Below, in pieces: positions 41,913 through 50,920 of a stretch of 64,000 nucleotides of DNA. Location of the stretch: assembly GCF_014876775.1 (NCBI RefSeq), contig NZ_CP062310.1, positions 1,341,699-1,405,698 of the forward strand, given 5' to 3'. Position 1 is the first letter of the stretch; every line of letters begins with the position of its first letter. Under the pieces are notes generated by a model. The model worked only from the letters and a program-made list of their open reading frames with translations, made no database searches and was not told the origin of the DNA. The stretch comes from Infirmifilum lucidum. Its GTDB lineage: Archaea > Thermoproteota > Thermoprotei > Thermofilales > Thermofilaceae. The position numbers were made by a program, and so were the translations under genes.

Positions 41913-42572
41913 ATGGCTGAAGGGAGAATACCCCTGTTGGGCGAAAAGATCCCAACAATGGAGGTCAAGACTACTCACGGTGTCTTGAAGATACCCGACG
42001 ACTTCAAGGGCAAGTGGGTCGTCCTGTTCTCGCACCCGGCTGACTTTACTCCAGTGTGCACAACAGAGTTCTTCGCGTTCCAGAGAAGGTGGGACGAGTT
42101 CCAGAAGCTGAACGTCCAGTTAATCGGGCTTAGCATAGACCAGGTGTTCAGCCACATCAAGTGGGTCGAGTGGATCAGGGAGAAACTGGGCGTCGAGATT
42201 AAGTTCCCGATAATCGCGGACGACACGGGTGAAGTTGCGAGAAAGCTCGGCATGATCCACCCCGGCAAGGGCACGAACACCGTGCGGGCAGTCTTTATCA
42301 TTGACCCGAACGGGGTTCTGAGGGCGGTGCTGTACTACCCGCAGGAGCTCGGAAGGAACATAGACGAGATCCTGAGAATGATTAGAGGGCTACAGGTGTC
42401 CGACAAACACGGTGTAGCTATACCCGCGAACTGGCCGAACAACGAGCTCGTAGGCGACCACGTCATAATACCCCCGGCCTCTGACGAGAAAACAGCGAAG
42501 GAGAGGCTGGAGAGAGCCGCCAAGAAGGAGATAGAGTGCTACGACTGGTGGTTCTGCCACAAGAAAATCTAA
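41913..42572 (+). CDS. Peroxiredoxin, Prx6/archaeal AhpC type
   Basis: 219 residues. The peroxidatic cysteine is in [10 protein letters not shown] near residue 47 and the supporting Arg occurs in the [11 protein letters not shown] region. A C-terminal extension carries the resolving-type cysteines in [11 protein letters not shown]. This matches the decameric thiol peroxidases of hyperthermophilic archaea, which reduce H2O2 and alkyl peroxides. A leadered message is likely, given the strong ribosome binding site, in contrast to most genes here. A T7 run at 42583-42589 follows the stop and is a likely terminator. Confidence 0.93.
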   Translation: MAEGRIPLLGEKIPTMEVKTTHGVLKIPDDFKGKWVVLFSHPADFTPVCTTEFFAFQRRWDEFQKLNVQLIGLSIDQVFSHIKWVEWIREKLGVEIKFPIIADDTGEVARKLGMIHPGKGTNTVRAVFIIDPNGVLRAVLYYPQELGRNIDEILRMIRGLQVSDKHGVAIPANWPNNELVGDHVIIPPASDEKTAKERLERAAKKEIECYDWWFCHKKI

Positions 42573-42575
42573 AAA

Positions 42576-42590
42576 ACTATTTTTTTACTA
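42576..42590 (+). terminator. T-run terminator after peroxiredoxin
   Basis: AAAACTATTTTTTTA directly follows the stop codon; seven consecutive T are typical of archaeal termination. Confidence 0.5.
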
Positions 42591-42653
42591 ACTGTTTTAA
42601 CTTTCAGTTTTACCTGCCAGATGGTTATATACCTCGGAGCGTAGTTATAGCGT

Positions 42654-43982
42654 GTGCCTGAGTTTTCAGATCTGCTCGTAGAGCAGGTTAGGCTTAACCG
42701 GGCGTGGATCGAGAAGGTTTTAGGGGCTACTGCTGGCCTAGCCGAGTGGTACAGGGGGCTCGTACTGGGTAAGTGGAACAGTCTTCCCCGGGGAGACGCC
42801 AGAGTAGAGGCTGTGTACGCCGTTGACAGCAGTAGTGGCCTGATAGAAGTGTCCGGCGGGGGTGTCTTGCTGGTAACCCGTGCTCTCTCGCTCAGCGTGG
42901 GCGGGAAGCAGAAGAGGCGGCTGGCTGTTGACGCTCTCTACCCGCGAAACCTAATGGACTTCGAGCACTATGTCCGCCTCACGCGGGAACACCTCGAGCA
43001 TCTAGTAGCTCTGGATTCCTTAGATGAGGATCCGAGGTTCGTCCTAGTAGACGGGTCGCTGTACGGGAGGATGATTCACGTCCTAAAGGATCTAGACCTC
43101 GAGGACAGGGAGGACTTCATGTTCACGTACGTCGAGACGTACAGCAGTTTCCTAAGGGAGGCGTTGAACAGAGGGGTTACGGTTGTGGGCGTCAGCAAGG
43201 ACTCGAGATCAACTCTGTTCAAGGAGGAGGTGCTTAAGGAAGAAGTGGTGAGGGTTGCCCGCGAGAACGGTGTCGACGTTTCAGAACTCCTCGCTCTCTG
43301 GGCTTGGTTGAAGCGTAGACCCCGGGAGGTCTTGAAGGAGGTGAGGAAGAGAGCTAGCTCTGGTCTTTACCCGGCTAGGATATACGAGCTATTCGAGGAG
43401 GCGAGGTCTTCTACTCCGGACTCAAAGATACTCCTCTACGCCAGGCCCGGTGAAGGCTACACGACACCTCTGCTCCTGAAGATTTCCAAGGTTCAAGCTG
43501 GGCAGATAGAGGTGGCTCTGGACGAGAGTGTAGGCGACCAGGTTGAGAAATTGGGGAGGTTTTTCTCAAAGAGTAGGGATAAGATGGGCGAAGAGTTTGA
43601 GGAGAAGGTGAAGGCCCTTGTCTCTATGCTGAAAGAGTATCCTCCCGTGGCGACGTTCTATGCTATTCTCGGCCACGGAGACGACCCCATACGCGTCGAC
43701 GTTGTCTCGAGGGAACTGCAGGAGTTAGGAGTGGCTAAGAATAGCCTTGCTCTAGACTCGAGCAAGTTTATAAGTAGTGACGTTAAGGGCATAACCGGGG
43801 TTATTTCACTTCTAAGGAGCATGTATGCTGGGGTTAAGGACTATAATATTCTTCTGATGGAGGCTGACCGCAGGGTTAAAATCACCGAGAGGAGTCTTGA
43901 GATATACCGTGGTATCCTCATGAAAGAGCTCGGCGCGTACTTCCTCCCCTCGAGAGGTGAGAGGCGTGTCCACTACCCTTAG
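42654..43982 (+). CDS. nurA: NurA 5'-3' nuclease
   Basis: 442 residues. The NurA active-site start is AVYAVDSSSGLIEV near residue 57 and the second metal site VLVDGSLYGR near 127; VVGVSKDSRS and the C-terminal YNILLMEADRRVKI also fit the family. NurA forms a toroidal nuclease that works with HerA to resect DNA ends for homologous recombination. GTG start at 42654. First gene of a four-gene block with 26-nt overlap into herA, so translationally coupled. Confidence 0.88.
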   Translation: MPEFSDLLVEQVRLNRAWIEKVLGATAGLAEWYRGLVLGKWNSLPRGDARVEAVYAVDSSSGLIEVSGGGVLLVTRALSLSVGGKQKRRLAVDALYPRNLMDFEHYVRLTREHLEHLVALDSLDEDPRFVLVDGSLYGRMIHVLKDLDLEDREDFMFTYVETYSSFLREALNRGVTVVGVSKDSRSTLFKEEVLKEEVVRVARENGVDVSELLALWAWLKRRPREVLKEVRKRASSGLYPARIYELFEEARSSTPDSKILLYARPGEGYTTPLLLKISKVQAGQIEVALDESVGDQVEKLGRFFSKSRDKMGEEFEEKVKALVSMLKEYPPVATFYAILGHGDDPIRVDVVSRELQELGVAKNSLALDSSKFISSDVKGITGVISLLRSMYAGVKDYNILLMEADRRVKITERSLEIYRGILMKELGAYFLPSRGERRVHYP

Positions 43983-45582
43983 GCTTGTGGGGAGGATTGT
44001 AGAGGAGGCGACGCCCGAGAGCTTCATATTCGTCACCTCAAAGGAGGAACACCCCCCGAAGTTCGAGTACGTGGCCGTGAAGTCTAGGGAACGAGTTTCG
44101 GGGCGCCTAGAGGAAGTCTACGTGCTCGCGCAAGTCGTCGGAGTGGTGTCCAGAAGTAGCGCCTTTACGTCGAGGCTCGATCTGGAAACGCTCGAGAGAG
44201 TCTACAGTGCAGGTATAGATGACTCGAACATACTCTGCATGGCTAGAACCCTCGGTTTTCTGGCGAATGAGGATGGGAGGAAAGCCGTCCTCATGCCGAG
44301 AAGGGCCCTCTTCCCGGGTAACCCCGTCTACCTCGCCCCAGACGAGCTGGTAAGAGAGTTCTTCTCTTATAGCCCTGACGAGGGGCTCCATATCGGGAGC
44401 CTCGTCTCGAGACCCTCTATTCCAGTCTACCTCAGCTTGAACGGATTTAGGCGGCACGTAGCCGTGATAGCCCAGACCGGTGCAGGGAAATCCTACACTG
44501 TAGGAGTGATGCTTGAAGAGCTTCTAAGGCTAGGAGGCACAGCTATAGTCATCGACCCACACGCAGACTACGTTTTCCTGAGCAGGACGCGCGACATGAG
44601 GAGGCACGAGTTCTCAGACAGGATACTGATCTTCAGGAACCCTAACAGCACGGGCAGGTACTCGCCGGAGCAGCTCGACAATGTCCATGAGCTCGTCTTC
44701 AAGTTCTCAGAGCTCGACGGAGACGAGGTAGCTGAGATTGCAGGCATACCAGAAGGTTGGGCTAACGTTAGGAGCGCTATAAGAGAGGCCGTTAAGGCTC
44801 TTAGAGAGGAGAAGAAGGCAGGCTACACGGTAAGAGACCTTCTAGAAAAGCTCGAAAGAATGAGCAGGACGCTAGATGAGAGGAAGAAGCGGGAAGCGGC
44901 ATCAAGAGCATATGCCCACTTGAGGGGTCTAGCCAAGTTCACCGTGTTCGGCGACAGGACTACACCGGTAAAAGACGAGATACTGCGTCCGGGCCATGTC
45001 TCCATACTAGACCTCTCGGGGTTAAACGACGCGAGCCAGGACTACATCGTCAGCAGGGTACTCGAAGAAGTATTCGCTCTGAGGTCAACGGGCCAGTTCC
45101 CGTCGCCGGTCTTCGTAGTGATAGAGGAGGCCCACAGGTTTGTCCCGAGTAAGGCCGCTAAGAGGAAGACTATGTCTGCCCAGATAATCAATACGATCGC
45201 GGCCGAAGGGAGGAAATTCGGTGTCTTCCTGATACTCGTGACCCAGAGGCCGAGCAAGATTGACGCCGACACTTTAAGCCAGTGCAACAGCCAGATAATC
45301 CTGAGGATAACGAACCCGCTTGACCAGAGGGCTGTAGCAGAGTCCAGCGAGAGACTGGGAGAAGAACTCATGAAGGATCTCCCGGGGCTCAACGTTGGAG
45401 AGGCGATAATCGTCGGCGAATTAACACGTATACCCGTCATAGTCAAGGTTCGCGAGAGGGTGACGAGAGAGGGCGGTGCAGATATAGACCTCGTAGAGGA
45501 GCTTAGGAAGACTAGGGAGGAGCTCGGCCTCGCAACGCCTAGAGCCCCTCCGCCTCCTAGCGGCAGCTTCTCGGAGGTGTAA
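43957..45582 (+). CDS. herA: HerA bipolar DNA translocase/helicase
   Basis: 541 residues. An N-terminal HAS barrel (about 1-130) is followed by a FtsK/HerA-type RecA core: Walker A AQTGAGKSYTVGVML, VIDPHADYVF, Walker B VFVVIEEAHRF, the sensor-like LVTQRPSKID and an arginine-finger region near IILRITNPLDQRAVAESS. It forms a hexamer that pumps DNA into NurA. GTG start at 43957 overlapping nurA. Ends 5 nt before the mre11 start. Confidence 0.93.
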   Translation: MRGVSTTLRLVGRIVEEATPESFIFVTSKEEHPPKFEYVAVKSRERVSGRLEEVYVLAQVVGVVSRSSAFTSRLDLETLERVYSAGIDDSNILCMARTLGFLANEDGRKAVLMPRRALFPGNPVYLAPDELVREFFSYSPDEGLHIGSLVSRPSIPVYLSLNGFRRHVAVIAQTGAGKSYTVGVMLEELLRLGGTAIVIDPHADYVFLSRTRDMRRHEFSDRILIFRNPNSTGRYSPEQLDNVHELVFKFSELDGDEVAEIAGIPEGWANVRSAIREAVKALREEKKAGYTVRDLLEKLERMSRTLDERKKREAASRAYAHLRGLAKFTVFGDRTTPVKDEILRPGHVSILDLSGLNDASQDYIVSRVLEEVFALRSTGQFPSPVFVVIEEAHRFVPSKAAKRKTMSAQIINTIAAEGRKFGVFLILVTQRPSKIDADTLSQCNSQIILRITNPLDQRAVAESSERLGEELMKDLPGLNVGEAIIVGELTRIPVIVKVRERVTREGGADIDLVEELRKTREELGLATPRAPPPPSGSFSEV

Positions 45583-45587
45583 AGGAG

Positions 45588-46751
45588 ATGATAAGAGTCG
45601 TGCACACCGCCGATAACCACCTTGACCCCAAATTGGGCTTTATGGGCGCCAAGGCCCAGGAGAGGCGCCTGGACTTCTACAAGTCATTCCTAAAGGTTGT
45701 CGAGTTCTCGCTAGAGACCAGGCCCCACATACTCTTGGTCTCCGGGGACTTGTTCGACTCGGTAAACCCGAGGAACCCTATACGGACGAGGGTCTTGCAG
45801 GCATTCAGGAGACTTAGCTCAGAGGGCGTCAGGATTTTCGCCATAGGCGGCAACCACGACATGCCGCGCTCGCAGGAGGAGGGGATGTCGCCGCTAAGCG
45901 AACTCGAAGCCGCAGGGTACGTAACCTTCTTCTCAGAGCTCAACCAGTTTAGAGTAGAGCACATAAACGTTGAAGGCTACGATGTGGCCGTTACTGGGCT
46001 GTCTTACGACCACACGCTGGAGGCCTCTTCTAACCCGCTCCGGTACTACAACCTCAAGATACCGCTAGAGGGCGACGTGAACATAGCCATGCTACACTAC
46101 AATTTTGCGGGCTTCAACATCCCCAGGAACTGGGCTGCCCCAACTATAACGCCAGAGGACGTACCCGAGGGCCTCGACTACCTCGCGCTGGGCCACCTAC
46201 ACGCGCACTCTCACGCTGTCATCAAGAACGCATACGTAGTCTACCCCGGGAGCACTGAGAGGAGGAGCTTCAACGAGGAGTCGGACGAGAAGAAAGGCTT
46301 CGTCTACACAGAGATCAATCCCTCAAGGGGCGTCGTGCTACGCTTCAACGAGGTTCCTACTAGGCGCCTGAGGACTGTTGAAGTCCAGGTCGACGAGAGC
46401 GTCGAGAACCCCACCGCGCGCGTCCTGGCCTCTGTGCCGGCCCCAGACCCCCAGATGATCCTGAGGATCGTGGTTTCCGGGAGAGTTGCGCTAGAGAGGC
46501 TCTCGAAGTACAGCAGGGCCGAGATCCTGAAGAGGCTTAGCGACCGCTTCTTCTACACAGTGATTGACGACTCGGAGCTCAAGTGCATCATCAAGGAGAT
46601 CCGGGTCTCGCTCGACACAGCCTCTCCGATAGAGTCCTACAAGCAGTACGTCGAAGAGGCGATGAAAAACGCTAGCGCAGACGAGCTGAGTGTTTGGAAG
46701 AGGGCCCTCAATGTTGGGCTACGAGTCCTACAAGAGGTGGGGGCATGGTAG
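45588..46751 (+). CDS. mre11: Mre11/SbcD-family nuclease
   Basis: 387 residues of the calcineurin-like phosphoesterase fold. It has HTADNHLDPKLG, VSGDLFDSVNPRNP, IGGNHDMPRS, IAMLHYNFAG and YLALGHLHAHSH, giving all metal ligands of Mre11. A capping domain follows, then a helical C-terminus (IKEIRVSLDTASPIESYKQY) that should bind the coiled coil of the Rad50 partner. Start ATG 45588 has GGAG (45584-45587) directly before it. It overlaps the Rad50-like gene by 7 nt. Confidence 0.9.
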   Translation: MIRVVHTADNHLDPKLGFMGAKAQERRLDFYKSFLKVVEFSLETRPHILLVSGDLFDSVNPRNPIRTRVLQAFRRLSSEGVRIFAIGGNHDMPRSQEEGMSPLSELEAAGYVTFFSELNQFRVEHINVEGYDVAVTGLSYDHTLEASSNPLRYYNLKIPLEGDVNIAMLHYNFAGFNIPRNWAAPTITPEDVPEGLDYLALGHLHAHSHAVIKNAYVVYPGSTERRSFNEESDEKKGFVYTEINPSRGVVLRFNEVPTRRLRTVEVQVDESVENPTARVLASVPAPDPQMILRIVVSGRVALERLSKYSRAEILKRLSDRFFYTVIDDSELKCIIKEIRVSLDTASPIESYKQYVEEAMKNASADELSVWKRALNVGLRVLQEVGAW

Positions 46752-49273
46752 TCATAAGGAGCCTAAGGGCGATCAACTTCAGGAGACTGAATATCCCAGA
46801 GCCGCTACAGCTGGACAGGGGCTTTATAATAATCAAGGGGCGCAACGAGGCCGGCAAGTCTACACTAATAGAGGCTACACTCTTCGGCATATACGGCGAC
46901 CACCAGGCTATTGGAGCCATAAGGGGCAACCCGCAGAGGGGGTATGCAGAAGTCGTTAACCACAGGTCGCGGCGCGCCCTCGTAGAAGTAGAATTTGAGG
47001 TCGAGGGGAGGAGATACAGAGTTGTACGGGAGCTGGAGAGGGAGGGAGACTCCATCAAGCAGACTAGTGCTAGGCTTATTGAAGTGACGAGTAGTGAGAG
47101 GCTTATCGCGACGGGAGTCAAGGCCGTTAACGAGGAAGTCCAGAGAATCCTCCGCGTCTCGTGGCGGGAAATGCTGACTACGAATATCGTGGCGCAGAAG
47201 GATCTCGAGAGGATAATTGAGATGAGTAAGGGGGACAGGGAGAGGATTATAAACCTCATGATGGGTCTCGAGAGCTACAACAAGGCTATCTCCATTCTAG
47301 ACGAGGAGAGGCGTGAGAAGGAGAGGAGGAAGAGCGAGCTCGAGAAGAGCATTAGGGAGCTCGAGGGGAAAATTGGAGAGCTCGAGAAGCTCAAGGAGGC
47401 GATCGTGGAGTGGAGAAATGCTCTCAGGAACATCCAAGACGAGCTCCCCAAGCTCCTGGAGAGGGAGAAGACCCTAAAGCTGGCCAGAGACTACCTGGAA
47501 GAGCTCTACAAAGCCCTGATGGCGAGGTCGAAGATAGAGAGCGAAATTAAGGTCCTAGAGGGGCAGGCAAAAACCCTACGCCAGGCCATAGAGGACGCTG
47601 AGAGGCGACTGAGAGAATACGAGAGTGAGTTGAAAGCTATCAGCGAGAAGAGGCCTCTCGTCGCCCAGGAGCTCGACAAGATAGGTAGCGAGCTCAAACA
47701 GGTGCAGGAGATGCTGCGCAAGAGCTCAGAGCTTCTCTTGGAGATGAAGAGGTACTACAATGAACGGGAAGAAATTGTGAGCAGGATTAATCGGCTTGCC
47801 GAGCGGATCTCAAGCTCCGAGCTCGAGGTAAAGCGCTTGGAGGCAGCCCGTGCTGAAATCGAAGAGCTTAGGGCACAGAAGAGCAGGCTGGAAGAGAGGC
47901 TTTCTCACCTCTCTACACCCCTCTGGGTTAAGGTAGGAGCTGTAGTATCACTGTCCGTTGCGGTTCTATCCCTGCTTCTGCTAAACCCACTGGTCTCGGC
48001 TTTAGTGTCCCTACCCGGCATTGCCCTGGCACTAATTGCTGCCTGGAGGGTGAAACTCCAGCACTCCCTGAGAGATCAGGTTGTGAAGCTGGAGTCAGAG
48101 CTGAAGGCCAGGGAGGCCCTTATCCCGAGCTTCGAAAGAGAGAGAAGCGTGCTCGAAGAACTGCTCAAGGAGAAAAGTGCCCTTGAGGCGCGAGTCAAAG
48201 AACTCGAGGAACTGGTGTCTAGAGTTGTCGGCGAATATGGGCTTGGCAGAGAGTCACTTGCAGACGCCATAGATGCTCTGGAGGGAGAGGTTGAAAGGCT
48301 CAAGTCCCGGGAAGAGGAGCTCAGGAGGGGCCTGGCAGAACTAGAGGCCGAGGAGAAGGCCCTGGAGGATGTCGAGAAGAGAAGGAGGAACGATGTCGAA
48401 GACCTCCAGAGGCAGCTCGAGGAGCTAAGGTCAGGGCTTGGCCGTGTGGAGGAAGAGAGGAGGCGCTTAGAGGAAGAGTACAGAGGTATAGCGCTACCAC
48501 ACCCCCCTCAGGAATTGGCAAGTCTAGCCGAAAGCGGAGCACTCACGCCACAAACCCCTACACTTGACACGGTTAAAGCCGCGATAGGCCGTGTGGTAGA
48601 CGAGCTGAATAAGATTGCGCAGACTCGCGCCACGTGGGAGACGCGCATGCTAGACCTCAGGGAGAGGATTAGAGAGGCCGAAGAGAAGGTATCCCAGCTG
48701 GACAAGCTGAGAGGCGACGCGGAAGCTCTCCGTAGCGAGTTACAGCAAGCCGAAGAAGACATTGCAGTCGCGCTAAAGGCAATCGAGGCCATGAGGGAGA
48801 TCTCTAAGAAGAGGCGCGAGGCTTTCGCGCCAAGCGTTGAGAACTACATGAGCTGGGTTATCTCGTACTTTACAGATGGGAGGTACAGGGCTGTCAAGCT
48901 AAACCCGGAGAACTACGACATAGAGGTATACGACTCTGAGGCTGGGAGGTGGATGCGCAGGGACATATACTCCGGGGGCACAAACGACCAGTTCCTGCTC
49001 GCCATGAGGATAGCCTTCACACTAACTCTGCTACCGGGCGCTAAGGGCTCCTACCCGAGGTTCCTGGTGCTCGACGAGCCCCTGGGGTCTTCAGACGTCG
49101 AGAGGAGAGAGCGTATAATGAAGTTCTTCACGGGTGAGCTCACAAGGTACTTCGACCAGATATTCCTCATAACTCACGTCGACGTAGACGAGCCCCCAAA
49201 CTCGACGGTTGTTTACATAGAGGATGGGCGCATAGCAAGGGTTAGCAGGGTGGAGCAACCCGAGGAACAGTAA
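46745..49273 (+). CDS. Rad50/SbcC-like ATPase with a transmembrane hairpin instead of a zinc hook
   Basis: 842 residues. Walker A GRNEAGKST is near residue 31, a long coiled coil follows, then ABC signature YSGGTNDQFLLAMR, Walker B FLVLDEPLGSSD and ITHVDVDEP. Rad50 normally has a CxxC zinc hook at the coiled-coil apex. This protein contains no cysteine at all. At the exact middle (about 394-437) two hydrophobic helices occur instead (VKVGAVVSLSVAVLSLLLL and LVSLPGIALALIAAW). A membrane hairpin at this place is known from the bacterial YhaN-type SbcC relatives. ATG 46745 overlaps mre11 (ATGGTAG). The genetic context says double-strand break end processing; the hairpin says membrane anchoring. 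Confidence 0.85.
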   Translation: MVVIRSLRAINFRRLNIPEPLQLDRGFIIIKGRNEAGKSTLIEATLFGIYGDHQAIGAIRGNPQRGYAEVVNHRSRRALVEVEFEVEGRRYRVVRELEREGDSIKQTSARLIEVTSSERLIATGVKAVNEEVQRILRVSWREMLTTNIVAQKDLERIIEMSKGDRERIINLMMGLESYNKAISILDEERREKERRKSELEKSIRELEGKIGELEKLKEAIVEWRNALRNIQDELPKLLEREKTLKLARDYLEELYKALMARSKIESEIKVLEGQAKTLRQAIEDAERRLREYESELKAISEKRPLVAQELDKIGSELKQVQEMLRKSSELLLEMKRYYNEREEIVSRINRLAERISSSELEVKRLEAARAEIEELRAQKSRLEERLSHLSTPLWVKVGAVVSLSVAVLSLLLLNPLVSALVSLPGIALALIAAWRVKLQHSLRDQVVKLESELKAREALIPSFERERSVLEELLKEKSALEARVKELEELVSRVVGEYGLGRESLADAIDALEGEVERLKSREEELRRGLAELEAEEKALEDVEKRRRNDVEDLQRQLEELRSGLGRVEEERRRLEEEYRGIALPHPPQELASLAESGALTPQTPTLDTVKAAIGRVVDELNKIAQTRATWETRMLDLRERIREAEEKVSQLDKLRGDAEALRSELQQAEEDIAVALKAIEAMREISKKRREAFAPSVENYMSWVISYFTDGRYRAVKLNPENYDIEVYDSEAGRWMRRDIYSGGTNDQFLLAMRIAFTLTLLPGAKGSYPRFLVLDEPLGSSDVERRERIMKFFTGELTRYFDQIFLITHVDVDEPPNSTVVYIEDGRIARVSRVEQPEEQ

Positions 49274-49307
49274 AGATTAATTCCCAAACTCCCAGTAAGG
49301 TTATTGT

Positions 49308-49751
49308 ATGAGAGTCGCCGTCGGCTCAGACGACGTCTACAACATTGCTCTCTTCGTGGCTCAGGAGCTTGAGAGAAGAGGCTTCGAGGTCGTGAAGATG
49401 GGTGCTCTTGCAACCGGGAAACCATACCCCTGGCCTAAGGTTGGCCTAGAAGTCGCCCAGCTAGTGGCAGAGGGCAAGGTGAATACAGGCATAGTTATAT
49501 GCTACACGGGAACTGGTGTGAGTATAGCCGCGAACAAGGTTAGGGGCGTGCGCGCCGCTCTCTGCTTTGACGCAAAGACAGCTAGAGGGGCTAGGCTCTG
49601 GAACGACGCAAACGTTCTAGCGCTAAGTGCTAGGCTTCTCTCTGAGGAAGTAGCGAAGGAAATCCTGGACGAGTGGTTCTCCACGAGGGAAATCGACCCA
49701 TCAGAGAAGGAGAACATAGAGTTCGTTAAGAGGATTGACTCCGAGAGGTGA
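49308..49751 (+). CDS. RpiB/LacAB-family sugar-phosphate isomerase
   Basis: 147 residues. The N-terminal GSDDVYNIALFVAQEL, the middle VICYTGTGVSIAANKVRGVRAALCFD and ARLWNDANVLALSARLL match ribose-5-phosphate isomerase B, with the catalytic-region Cys in ALCFD. It interconverts ribose-5-P and ribulose-5-P or a related aldose/ketose phosphate. ATG 49308 is 34 nt after the Rad50-like stop, so it may be the tail of the same transcript. Its last codons (gagaggtga) double as the ribosome binding site of the next gene. Confidence 0.85.
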   Translation: MRVAVGSDDVYNIALFVAQELERRGFEVVKMGALATGKPYPWPKVGLEVAQLVAEGKVNTGIVICYTGTGVSIAANKVRGVRAALCFDAKTARGARLWNDANVLALSARLLSEEVAKEILDEWFSTREIDPSEKENIEFVKRIDSER

Positions 49752-49752
49752 T
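49745..49752 (+). promoter_or_regulatory. Strong Shine-Dalgarno deciding a CTG start
   Basis: GAGGTGAT is fully complementary to the archaeal 16S rRNA 3' end (AUCACCUC) and ends 5 nt before CTG 49758. It overlaps the rpiB stop codon. Confidence 0.6.
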
Positions 49753-49757
49753 GCGCT

Positions 49758-50498
49758 CTGGCTAAGGGGTTTATTAGGGACGAGAAGACACTATTCGACG
49801 ACTTCGAGGAGAAAACCCCCTACTGGGACTACAGGACGGACAACTATGCGTCCATAACTATCCGTGACAGTAAAGCAGTCCTCTGTAGTGGCCCCACGGA
49901 AGCACTATACTACTCGAATGCCGAAATATCCGACGGCAGGTTCGACGACCTACCCTGGGAGGAGAAAACCTTCGAGGCCAGGATAAGGATGTCTGGCCTG
50001 CACTACGGCTCTGCAGGATGGGGTTTCTGGAATCACTCAATGGTCTTCGACATAAGCATGCCTATATGGTTCATACACCTCCAGAGCAGGGGCCCGTACC
50101 TGTTCCAGGGCTTCTTCGTACAGGCGGGGGTAGGCTTCACGCCAGTAAAAGTCTACAGGGGCTCTCTTCTACTGCCGAGTGCAGTCTCACGAGCAACGGG
50201 CGGGGCGATAGGAGTCATAATATACTCCCACAAGCCAGCCCTCCAGGACTTAGACCTCACAGAGTGGCACGTCTACAGGGTAGAGTGGAGGCGCGGGATA
50301 GCAAACTTCTACATTGACGATAGACTGGTGGCGAGCCTCCCCGTCAAGAAAGCCGGTTTTAAGGCGAGAGCAGACGTGTGGATAGACAACGCCGTGTTCG
50401 GCTACAACAGGCGTGACGCGGGGCAAGTTTACAGGCACTTGACTCAGGAGAACAGGCAGCGGACATGCCTCGAAGTAGACTACGTTAAAGTGTACTAG
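49758..50498 (+). CDS. GH16/concanavalin-like domain protein, probable CTG start
   Basis: 246 residues if started at CTG 49758 (MAKGFIRDEKTLFDDFEEK). The frame has no ATG, GTG or TTG between the rpiB stop and codon 78, yet the residues before that are clearly coding: FDDLPWEEKTFEARIRMS is a typical jelly-roll strand pair. Later WGFWNHSMVFDISM, WFIHLQSRGPY and EWHVYRVEWRRGIANFYIDDR fit glycoside hydrolase family 16-like sandwiches. The GH16 catalytic ExDxxE is not present, so it may be lectin-like or use other residues. No signal peptide is seen. An ATG at 49751 is out of frame and stops after four codons. Confidence 0.6.
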   Translation: MAKGFIRDEKTLFDDFEEKTPYWDYRTDNYASITIRDSKAVLCSGPTEALYYSNAEISDGRFDDLPWEEKTFEARIRMSGLHYGSAGWGFWNHSMVFDISMPIWFIHLQSRGPYLFQGFFVQAGVGFTPVKVYRGSLLLPSAVSRATGGAIGVIIYSHKPALQDLDLTEWHVYRVEWRRGIANFYIDDRLVASLPVKKAGFKARADVWIDNAVFGYNRRDAGQVYRHLTQENRQRTCLEVDYVKVY

Positions 50499-50851
50499 TA
50501 GGGCAGGAACAGCGGGATTATAGACGCGAAGATTAGGGCCGGCAACCCGTCTCCGACCTTGATCTTCTTTACCCCTATGAGGTTAACACCAACGCCTAGG
50601 AGCAGCACGCCCCAGCGCTGAGCGCTGGGGGGCTGGTAGCCTGTTAATAGGAGGGAGAGCGCCAGGGCGTAGGACTGCAGGCTCCCAGAGATTACTCTGA
50701 AGACGAAGACTCCAACCACTAAGTAAAGTGCCAGGCTCACGAAAGAGCGGAGGTTGTCAAAGACCATGAAGCCAACAACTGCCACGTACTTAGGTATGCC
50801 GGCGGCTGCAAAGGCGGTTAGGGAGATCTTTTCATCAAAATCCAACATCAA
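50495..50851 (-). pseudogene. DUF554 membrane protein, C-terminal fragment
   Basis: The last about 118 residues contain membrane helices ending VLLLGVGVNLIGVKKIKVGDGLPALIF, which is the characteristic C-terminus of DUF554 proteins. The matching N-terminus lies 3.9 kb away on the same strand at 54718-54865. The two are separated by inserted sequence and a central part is missing. Its 5' end lies beside the AT-rich promoter of the surface gene at 50921. Confidence 0.7.
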
Positions 50852-50920
50852 GAGTCAACATTCCTATTTAACAGAACTTCCATAGAAAAATATTTAAATT
50901 TCTTCCTCGAGAAAGAAAAT

